A DNA stretch of 32,528 bases from Priapulus caudatus (taxonomy: Eukaryota > Priapulida > Priapulimorpha > Priapulimorphida > Priapulidae), in NCBI RefSeq assembly GCF_000485595.1, contig NW_014577264.1, positions 203,803-236,330 of the forward strand, given 5' to 3'. The position numbers were made by a program, and so were the translations under genes. The notes under the pieces are model-generated. The model saw only the letters and a program-made list of their open reading frames with translations. It did no database searches and was not told the DNA's origin. The stretch's first letter is position 1; every line of letters starts with the position of its first letter. Shown here one piece after another: positions 24,458-32,528 of the stretch.

Positions 24458-26041
24458 CGCCTCTTCTTTCGGGGCTCGAGTGTCCTCAACAAGTCATGCA
24501 TTGTCTGGTTGAATCGTTTGCACTGTCCATTTCCTTCAGGATAGTAAGGAGTTGTGCGACTCTTGGACACCCCATATAACGTGCACAGCTCTCGAACGAT
24601 TTGACTCTCAAAATTACGTCCCTGGTCACTCTGCTCTTCCAAAAGCATCTGGCCCTCGCGAGACGTAGGGTTCGTTCTATGCCTTGGTGTCCAGCCTGAT
24701 CATGTACGGCCTGTAGTACTGATGCTTTCAGGACAGCCGGAAGCAGCACCTGCTGCACGTTCTGACCGCATTCCACCAATACTCGGTGAAGTACGTTGTC
24801 TACAGACCTCAAGCAGACCCAGTCGTGCAGCACCCTTCGGACCTCCTTGGGTTCCTGTTTCAGTTCTCGCACTGTAGGGGCTTGCATCCCACCAGTGCCA
24901 GATCCTCCTAAGTATTGGGTCATCCCGTTGCAGCTTGCTCAGCTCCCGTATTTCAGGCAATGTGCCTGTAGCAGCAGGGACCGTCTGTCTGGACCGTGTG
25001 CTGATCTCCTGCATCCACTGGGGCGCTACACAGTTGATAACGGCCTCCTTCAGGTCCTTTGGTAAGTTGGTAGCTTGGAGATGCCGATCCAGACTGGCAG
25101 CGACTGGTCCCGCTGCGATTTCTTCAAAGCGTAAGCTAGCTGGCTCTTTGCCATGAATTCCCTTCCGGCTCAGGATGTCTGGTACCACATTAGCGCGTCC
25201 TGGCTTGTACCTCACGGTGAAGTGAAAGGAAGACAACTCTGCTGCCCATCGCATTTCAGTGGCGTTCAGCTTGGCCGTTGTTTGCAGGTAACACAAAGGG
25301 TTGTTATCAGTGTATACTGTGAACCGGGATCCCAGGAGCATGTCCCTGAACTTTTTTGTAATAGCCCACTTTAAGGCTAGCAGTTCAAGCTTCTTGCTGC
25401 TGTAAATGTCCATGTTTCGCTCTGCCTTCCGTAGCCCCCGGCTCGCATAGCATATGACAATACGTTTTTGTCAACTTCCTGGCATAGCACTGCAACCAAC
25501 CCCTGGAGGCTTGCATCTGTCTCCACAATGAATGGCTGCGAGAAGTCAGGGTGCCCCAGAATTGGAGCAGAGATGAGCAACCTCTTCAGTTCTTTGAATG
25601 CCACCTGGCAGTTTTCAGTCCAGTCCACCGTGATGTCCCTTGAGGGATTCCTCCTTTGGGATTTGCTGGGTCCTCCTATCAGCGCATGCAGTTGTGCAGC
25701 CAACTGTGAAAAGCCTTTCATGAACTGGTGGTAGTAACCCGAAAGGCCAAGGAACGCCCGAAGTTGACGTTCTGTCCACGGGACCTCCCACTCCTGCATC
25801 ACTCTAACCTTTTCTGGGTCAGAGGAAATACCCTCGGCAGACACCATGTGGCCTAAGTACCTGATGTGTTTCTTGGCCACACTACATGCTTGCCGAGACG
25901 TTCTAACACCATATCCAGACGTTTGATCATCTGGTTGAACAATGAACCGAATACCAAAAGGTCGTCCAGATAGTTGATCAGTGTTTGGAAATTCTGATCT
26001 CCAAATATGCGGTCCATCACAACCCTGTGACAATTCGGCAT
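24200..26041 (-). pseudogene. Gypsy G1: RT C-terminus, RNase H, integrase; both ends missing
   Basis: Reading leftwards: RT end with NYLDDLLVFGS (about 25,970), IRYLGHMVSAEGISSD and LRAFLGLSGYYHQF. RNase H follows with IVETDASLQG, KKLELLALKWAITKKFRD, YTDNNPLCYL and DILSRKG. The integrase zinc module is [17 protein letters not shown] (about 24,690). The integrase core keeps SDQGRNFES and [13 protein letters not shown], with Lys where the catalytic Glu is expected. The stretch holding the first catalytic Asp is missing near 24,645, where G3 has about 310 extra bases. Frames shift at about 25,420, 25,900 and 24,660. G1 ends in frame with G2 at about 24,196. Confidence 0.85.
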
Positions 26042-26345
26042 GTCACATCAAGAACAAATTTTCTTGTTAGATCTCCGGCGCCGGAGAAACAAGTGTACGT
26101 TTCCAGCATGGTTTCTCCGGTTTTGCCGTAGAAGCAGTGCTAAAAATCATAGTTAAATTCTCCGGCAGACCGAAGTGTCCTGCCGCCGCTGTATTTCGCC
26201 TGTGGGCCGCCGCCGCAACCCTAACCCTAACTATAACCCCAACCCTAACCCTTACTTCTGGTTTGGACGTTATGGTTTTATGGTTTGGTTATGGTTTGCG
26301 CAGCGGCATAGTCTGCTTTTTGCCGGAGAAGCTAGTTTGATTTCT
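26042..26345 (+). repeat. CCGGAG-rich repeat with degenerate telomere-like tract
   Basis: A perfect 14-bp palindrome CTCCGGCGCCGGAG (26073-26086) is followed by further TTCTCCGG / CCGGAGAA words at about 26113, 26158 and 26323. The tract AACCCTAACCCTAA, then degenerate, then AACCCTAACCC lies at 26217-26254. The inverted CCGGAGAA words at both sides suggest a non-autonomous element, but no target duplication was found. Confidence 0.5.
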
Positions 26346-26599
26346 TGGCGTAGTTGTCTGGCTTGCCGGGGAAATAATCACTTTGTTAAAAAAACTTTTC
26401 TGGTTCAGGTTTCTGTTTCTGTTGTAGTTCTTTGCAGTATCCAAAATTGGCATCGAGGCAACGGAATCGGGAGAGGGCTAATTATTTTAGAATTGATGTT
26501 GGCTGAGCTTAGATGTAAACTGCTCAGCACTGTCCGCAGTTACTATGTGCTCACCCAGGTGGTTCCACTGTATCACTGTACGGACAGAGAAGGAATTCA

Positions 26600-28450
26600 T
26601 GTACTGGTAAGTTTTGTACGCTGGTAAGTTGAATCCTTTTTAGTTTAGATGGATGGCACGTTCGTTGATGGGAGCACTGATGAACTCCTCCTTGTTGTAT
26701 CTGCTAGGTGGTCTCACTCGTCTCTTGCTGTTTGGAACTATTTGTAGAAAATTTGACGGGGGCATTGCTGGTACCAGCCCACTGATGATTCTGTAGAGAT
26801 AGGTTAGTCGCATATCACGACGGCGGTTTTGGAGGCTTTCCAGCTGTAGGGACGATATCATGTCTGTAACACAGCCTGGAGTTCTGCTGTGTTAGTCCCC
26901 TGTGATGAAGCAGGCTGCACGGTGTTGTATCTTTTCTAGTCGGTCTATATCCTGTCGCTGGTATGGCTTCCATATTATTGCACCATACTCCATTATGGGT
27001 CGTACTAGGCTGAGATATGCAATACGTTTGGTTTGCTGTGGACACCTGCGTAAGTTTCTCCGCAGGAAACCCAGAGTAGATGATGCTTTATTGGTAGTGC
27101 TTGAGATGTGGTGGTACCATTTAAGGTCATTGGCCAGTTTAACACCTAGGTATGGATTGGTCTCCATAGTCTTGAGTATTTCGCCACAGAGGCTGTACAT
27201 ATACTGAGACTTGTTCCTAATGCTTAAGATATGACACTTCTTTGCATTGAACTGCATCCCCCTGTTTTTTGCCGAGCATTCCAGCGATGTGAGGTCGTCC
27301 TGCAATTTTATATGGTCTGTGATGTTTCTGATTGTGCGATAGAGAAGACAATCATCGGCAAATAAACGGACTTGAGATTTTACGCTCAGTGGTAGGTCGT
27401 TTATCTGACAGAGGAAAAGCAAAGGGCCCAGTACTGTGCCCTGGGGCACTCCTGATTTCACATGTACTTCCTCTGACACTTCTCTATTAAGTACTACTCT
27501 CAGTCCGGCCCATTAGAAAGTTTGATAGCCACTGGTGTGTGGGGCCTCTGACACCGTACCGATTGACTTTGGCCAGTAATTGGCGATGGGGTACGGTGTC
27601 AAATGCCTTGCTGAAGTCGAGAACAGCAATGTCCACTTGAGCTCCACTGTCGAAATCTGTGAGTATGTCATTGGTTGTTGTCAACAGCTGTGACTCACAG
27701 GAGAAACCGGAACGGAACCCATGGTTTAGGTCAGTCAGTATGCGGTGATGCTGGAGATGCTGTCGTGGTGGCTCATGTGGTGGCTGATGATGTATTCGAG
27801 GATTTTGCATGGGACTGACGTTAACGATATCGGGCGATAGTTCTCCGCTAGGCGGATGACGGCACTTAAAGATACTGGCGACATTTGCTGTTCTCTAGTC
27901 TAAAGGTAGTTCGCCTGTGTCAAGAGACTTCTGATAGATGTTACATAAAGCTGGAGCCACGTTTTCTGCACATGCCTTTAACACCATGATGGGGATGCCA
28001 TCTGGGCCAGTGGCTTTGAAAGGATTTAAGTTTCTGAGCAGTTTTATGACTCCATTTAATGTGATAGCGATGGTGTCCATGGCTGGATATTCTGGACCTT
28101 CCATTTTTGAGATGTTAGCAGTGTTATCCGTATTAAAGACGGACTCGAACTGCTTCAGAAGGAGCTTGGCCTTTTGTAGGCTGTCGCTTACAAGGTCACA
28201 CTCATCTTTTAGTGGTGCGACACCCACGCTGTCTTGTTTTTTTTTTATCTAATGTATTTCCATGGTTTTTTATTTTTGTTTTCGAAGCTGGTCTGGATTG
28301 TTTTGTTTACATGTTCCCATTCAGCTCTGCCGAGTTTGCGCTTGCATTCTTTCTTGAACTGGTAATAGTTTTTCCAATTTTCTGTTTCCTTTGTCTTTGA
28401 ATGTAGGCAACGCTTCTGGCCTAGCAGTTTGCAAACTTGAAACACTCGAA
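26600..28450 (-). mobile_element. CR1/L2-like non-LTR retrotransposon 2, reverse transcriptase nearly complete
   Basis: Reading leftwards: a linker rich in Lys and Trp (KNYYQFKKECKRKLGRAEWE, 28445-28245), FKATGPDGIPIMVLKACAEN (about 28,000), LNHGFRSGFSCESQL, VLDFSKAFDTVPHRQL (about 27,610), KSGVPQGTVLGPLLFL, VRLFADDCLLYR (catalytic box intact), MQFNAKKCHIL, and the C-terminal block LESLQNRRRDMRLTYLYRI to about 26,640. Frames change near 27,895, 27,485 and 26,890. No endonuclease is visible. It begins inside what looks like the LTR of gypsy G3. Confidence 0.85.
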
Positions 28451-28524
28451 GGCAACACCAAAATAAAAACAGACCGACCTTGTGGCAATTTCACATGTCA
28501 CATTCTCCCCCAATTTCCCCAGAA
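28446..28524 (-). mobile_element. Gypsy G3 polypurine tract and start of 3' LTR
   Basis: On the minus strand a polypurine tract GGGGAAATTGGGGGAGAA is followed at once by TGTGACATGTGAAATTGCC, the expected layout of PPT then LTR starting TG. About 55 bases of LTR remain before the CR1-like element 2 begins near 28,450. Confidence 0.6.
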
Positions 28525-28591
28525 TTTTACCCACAATCCTAACATGTATTGGATCTGACTGCTCACTGACTGAACAAGGACCGCTACAATA

Positions 28592-30680
28592 TTAGTCATG
28601 TCTCGAACGATTTCCCCTATTGGCACCAGCTAACATCTGGGCCAATAACAGCTGGGTCTCGCTAATATCACCCAATACATTGAGACAATGACGACCTGGT
28701 AAACTTTTTGGAAGGTGGTGGATGTTAGATTGCGTCCCCGCATTTGCCCATTCTGTCTTGCGTGGACCGTTATCCTCTGAGTTGGTGTCTGAACTGCTCT
28801 CCTCACTGCTGCCAACCTTGCTGTTGGATGGGTGGCATTCTTCGGGGATATCATCGGTTTCCGATTCCTCCGCCTCCATGGCGTCTTCACCACTGAGGTT
28901 GCCATCAGTGGGTTTGACTTCCCGTGTGTGGGAAACCGCGAAGTGACCTTCATCCTCAGTGTAAGATCTGTCATCGTTCGTTGACTGTTGACTAGAGGTT
29001 GGTTGGTAGACTGGTTGCACCTGTATGCTTTCACTGAAGCCCGACCCCTTATGCAGGTCAGAGACCAGTTCCCGCGAGTCTAACAGCTGGTTACAATGCA
29101 GTGTCTTGACCGCACCTGGATTCCCCAGGGAAGTATCGTGGAGGACAGGGCCTTCCGGGTCGGAACGCCCAACCACTTGGTGTAGCTCCAGGTTCCAGAC
29201 GTCCTGGATTTTTTGTCTTCCCTTGTGTTCCTGGTTCTTCGGGAAGAACTTTTCCCAAATGGGATACTGGTACCTCGTGCCTTCTTATTAAGCCGTGACT
29301 GTCGTCGAAGTTCATCTTCCTCTGTTCGCCGTAATGCCAGTTTGCAGGCCATCTCAAGACGCTCATAGTGGTCAGTTACCCATTGGTTGATGTCACCTCC
29401 CCGATTTTCATCGTATGCCTCTGCTAAGAGGTGGTCGACAGTAGTTTTTGATCCCTGCCAAAGAAGAGGTAATAGGGGAAGAACCCACTCGTAGCATAGG
29501 GCGTGGAGTTATAGGTGTATACCAAGCCTGACAGATATTCTGGTCACTGTCTCTTCTTTTAAGGCTCGAGTGTCCTCAACAGGCCATGCATGGTTCGGTT
29601 GAACCATTTGCACTGTCCATTTTCTTCGGGATGGCAAGGGGTTATGCGACTCTTGGACACCCCATCTAATGTGCACAGCTCCCGAACTATTTGGCTCTCA
29701 AAATTGCGGCCCTGGTCACTGTGCAGTCTCCTATGTGCTCCAAACAGGACAAACCAATGGTCCACCAGTGTTTTAGCCACCTTGGTAGCCTTCTGGTCCT
29801 TAACGGCTATGGCCTGAGTATACTTGGTGAATACATCCGTTATCACTAACACGTCCTCCTTACTTCCTAGACTTTTGCTCCAACACCGCGAAGTCAATCG
29901 CCATTACTTCATGCGGTCGACTTGCTATCAGTCTTCCCATGGCTGTCTGGGGTCGCTTCCCCGCTTTTGCCAAGGTGCAACGTTGGCACTTCTTGACATG
30001 TTGCTCGACCTCTAGCCATATTTAGCCAACAACATCTGGCCCTCGCGAGTGTTAGGGTTCCTTCTATTCACAGCGGCGCTACACAGTTGATAACGGCCTC
30101 CTTCGGGTCCTTTGGTAGGTTTGTAATTTAGAGATGCCAATCCAGACTGCCAGCGGCTGGTTCCACTGCGATTTCTTCAAAGTATACCTAGCTAGCTCCT
30201 TGCCATGATTGCCCTTCCGGCTCAGGATGACTGCCACCACATTAGCTTGTACCTCACGGTTCAGTGAAACGAAGCCAACTCTGCTGCCCATCGCATTTCA
30301 GTGGCTGGCAGTTGTTTGCAGGTAACACAAAGAGTTTTTATCAGTGTATACTGTAAACATAGATCCCAGGAGTTTAGAGCATGTCTCTGAACTTTTCCGT
30401 AACAGCCCACTTTAAAGCTAGCTGTTCAAGCTTCTTGCTGCTGTAGTTGTCAATATTTCGCTCTGCCTACCGCAGCCCCCGGCTTGCATAGCATATGACA
30501 GTACGTCTTTTGTTAACTTCTTGCATAGCACTGCACCCAAACCTTGTAAGCTTGCGTCTATGCCTGCGATAAATAGCCGGGAGAAGTTGGGGTGCCCCAG
30601 AATTGGAGCAGAAGTTAGCAACCTCTTGCATGAGTTCTTTGAATGTCAACTGGCAGGTTTCGCAGTGATGTCCCTTGTAG
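28592..30680 (-). pseudogene. Gypsy G3: RNase H, integrase and acidic C-terminal tail, degraded
   Basis: It is the same family as G1. RNase H remnants lie at 30621-30420 (APILGHPNFSRLF, DASLQGLGAVL) and 30215 (ILSRKGNHGKEL). The integrase core at 29897-29560 keeps ITDVFTKYTQAIAV (first Asp) and [10 protein letters not shown] (second Asp), but reads NGQCKWFN, Lys where the Glu is expected. The region between RNase H and the integrase core, including the zinc module, is deleted near 30,065. The tail (29176-28592) is rich in Ser/Glu/Asp ('SSEESSSDTNSEDN') and ends at the stop near 28,592, about 70 bases before the polypurine tract. It is inactive. Confidence 0.82.
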
Positions 30681-31370
30681 TGGGGCAGTTATGAGTTAGA
30701 CGAATTGTGCGTTTTGTTGTAAAAACACCAAAATTGGCATGAATGAAGTTAAGGTGTAATTATTTAAGTGAACAAAATGCATCTATTTTGAGATAGGGAA
30801 CATGTTAATGATAAAATCCACGATGGCCACCACCTGAATAGTAAATATCTATTAATTGTCCTATGCTCGTAAATATTTGGCCTATAAACATCAATAATGT
30901 ATCTTTTTCAGTGTACGTCGATATGCGGAATTTAATGGTGTCCTTATGTTATTGGAATAATACATATATTTTAACATAGGATACGTCTTAAAGTTAAAAT
31001 TCTAAATAGGCGCCACCTAAACTGAATATTTACCAAATGTCACATTCTACACCATTTGAACACATAAAAACGCAAAACCACGGTCAAAGTTAGATTGTAC
31101 ATTTGTTTCTGAAATGGGAATCAATGACAGCATCACCTCTCCACACACAAAGCATAGAAAAAATGTACTAATGACCCTCCAGTGTAATAACGATTCAGAC
31201 GAATCAAGGCAAGCAACGCTTAGTCTTGTACAATTGCTGACTTACAACAGTTATGTGAGAAGACGCCAATGTTCCACTGGTTCATCACACTAAAGAGAGA
31301 CCCAATTACTTATATATATCGGAATGCTGATTCATGAACGTACTCGTAAACGGGAACTAGTAAATATCTT
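30681..31370. other. Non-coding stretch, nothing recognised
   Basis: A/T-rich sequence. Two spaced passages look alike: 'ggccaccacctgaatagtaaatat' near 30824 and 'ggcgccacctaaactgaatattta' near 31010, perhaps an old direct repeat of about 187 bp period. No frame or RNA gene stands out. Confidence 0.55.
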
Positions 31371-31379
31371 GTTTAATTT

Positions 31380-32257
31380 AGGGTTGTCGATATCCTATGA
31401 TAGTCCTTGACATCTCCATGGACATGGCAATTGCAGTAGCTCAACAGTATGAAATAGAAGGCGCCATATGTCCCCTCGTCATGCGTAAGAATCTATTTAC
31501 GACTGCTACTGTTGGTAACCTGGACCACAACCGCAGCTCGACAACTGCTCACGGTGGTTTTCATGTCACAGGTATATCACGTTTTCAAAATAGAGTCTAG
31601 AAGTATGACGAAATAATACGTCGCAAATCAGACATTCAATCAGTCATTCCAAAGAAGAAAATACTGCCACTTCCCGAATCATACACTACTTTAACCCCCG
31701 TGACAGTAACAAAGAAAGATCCTATCATTCCTGTTACTGAGGGTACACTGTCAAGTGATCTTCAGCTTGTGAGATATGCCATTGAAGATGAAAAGATGTG
31801 GCAGAATGCTACTTATCATCTCGTAAGCAAACGGCACCTGACGATTGATGATCCTATTGGTTGGGCTTCTTTCTATTCCAATGCATAGCAGTCACGCGAC
31901 AAGTTTGTTGTTACCAATACATCACTACTGCCATTGTTCCCAGATGACTCCAAGTCAGTGGCTATGATTCGTCACTCAATGGATGTCGTGCAACGCACTG
32001 TTCATCTACTTAATCCTGAACAAGTGCCTGTGCTAACACTAGATCAACCCGTGTTCGCAATTGCTAAGCTCATCCGATGGAACTGGCCAGATGTGTATGG
32101 GGAAGATAGGTTTGTCATTCATCTAGGTGGCTCACACATCGAGATGGCTGCCTTGATGACTCTTGGAGATTTTCTGGATGGCAGTGGATGGACGCACGCT
32201 CTCACCCAAGCAGATGTTGCTACGACAGGCACGGCTAAAACATTCCTCAAGACATAG
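31380..32257 (+). pseudogene. Uncharacterised conserved invertebrate protein, interrupted by in-frame TAG codons
   Basis: One reading frame runs from 31397 to 32257 broken only by TAG at 31598-31600 and 31886-31888; it ends at a third TAG (32255-32257). A possible acceptor 'tttaatttag' lies at 31380, and a one-base frame change near 31402 follows ISYD. Blocks include VMRKNLFTTATVGNLDHN, SSTTAHGGFHVTGIS, DDPIGWASFYSNA, FPDDSKSVAMIRHSMD, VLTLDQPVFAIAKLIRWNWP and HLGGSHIEMAALMTLGDFLD. I recall closely similar uncharacterised proteins, often in many copies, from cnidarians, molluscs and other invertebrates, but cannot name a domain or function. The C-terminal part is missing after FLKT. Confidence 0.6.
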
Positions 32258-32393
32258 TCTATGGGCTTATGTAATATTTTCCAGATTTGTCATTTTTTTG
32301 GGTAGATTCTTGGCACTCATGTCTAAACATATCTAGAATCTTCACTGATTAAGAAAAAATGGGTGCCAGTTTTTCCATTAACATTTAGGGCCT

Positions 32394-32414
32394 CCATTTT
32401 GAATTTCAAAATGG
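32394..32414. repeat. Short perfect inverted repeat
   Basis: CCATTTTGAA, one base, TTCAAAATGG. It is a 10-bp-arm hairpin in A/T-rich sequence near the end of the window. No partner element is visible. Confidence 0.6.
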
Positions 32415-32528
32415 CCATCACAGAAAATCTTTTTTTTTAAATAATTTCCAATTAACCAATCTATTCATTCAAATGTCATACAATATTTATTCTATTTTAT
32501 TTAAACTCATATAAAGAGATCAAAGATT

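Noticed and set aside
26137-26627. Plus-strand frames in the CCGGAG-rich repeat
   Set aside because: Composed of telomere-like repeat translation (Asn-Pro, Leu-Thr) and low-complexity text.
31598-32257. TAG read as an amino acid (stop-codon reassignment)
   Set aside because: NOP14 ends in TAG with no conserved text after it, and the block also has a frame change near its start; simple pseudogene decay is enough.

Overview
This window is animal nuclear DNA, most likely from a marine invertebrate (sponge, cnidarian or similar; the sequence does not fix the phylum). It shows GT-AG introns, a single-copy ribosome-biogenesis gene, and a dense load of degenerate eukaryotic transposons (Ty3/gypsy LTR elements, CR1/L2-like non-LTR elements, pogo-like and hAT DNA elements, MITEs). 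One run of N (about 13489-13797) is an assembly gap.

Region 1 (1-9.1 kb, + strand) is the 3' half of NOP14, the nucleolar protein of the small-subunit processome. Eleven exons (493-547, 1131-1261, 1610-1834, 1986-2150, 3646-3733, 3982-4060, 4685-4765, 7731-7842, 8137-8288, 8496-8651, 8959-9058) join in phase to 447 codons plus a stop, followed by AATAAA. Its introns hold a purine microsatellite, a TG-rich tract, one copy of an interspersed repeat with terminal hairpins, a decayed non-LTR reverse transcriptase with a tandem repeat inside it, and a 744-bp TTAA-flanked element that itself contains two smaller inverted-repeat elements.

Region 2 (9.1-12.1 kb) is mostly a broken pogo-like transposase on the minus strand, with a C-terminal Cys/His finger and a three-copy tandem repeat.

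Region 3 (12.1-30.7 kb) is a nest of minus-strand retroelements. CR1-like element 1 (12.17-15.8 kb) is split by the hairpin repeat. Gypsy element G2 (about 24.2 to 16.0 kb, reading leftwards) is broken by a 1,529-bp hAT element with a perfect 8-bp target duplication, by an unexplained 1.9-kb block holding a 101-bp MITE with a 9-bp duplication, and by CR1-like element 3. Gypsy G1 (26.04-24.2 kb) abuts G2 and is fused to it in frame. CR1-like element 2 (26.6-28.45 kb) sits in the LTR of gypsy G3 (28.45-30.68 kb). G1 and G3 are the same family and carry different internal deletions.

Region 4 (30.7-32.5 kb, + strand) has about 700 bases with nothing recognisable, then a coding-like block interrupted by amber codons that resembles an uncharacterised invertebrate protein family.

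Only NOP14 looks like a working gene. Everything else coding-like is a transposon relic, and every coding relic between 10 and 30.7 kb points left, opposite to NOP14. The best candidates for something not yet described are the small elements: the MITE stack in the NOP14 intron, the palindrome with telomere-like repeats in its loop, the 101-bp MITE, and the hairpin-ended repeat family.
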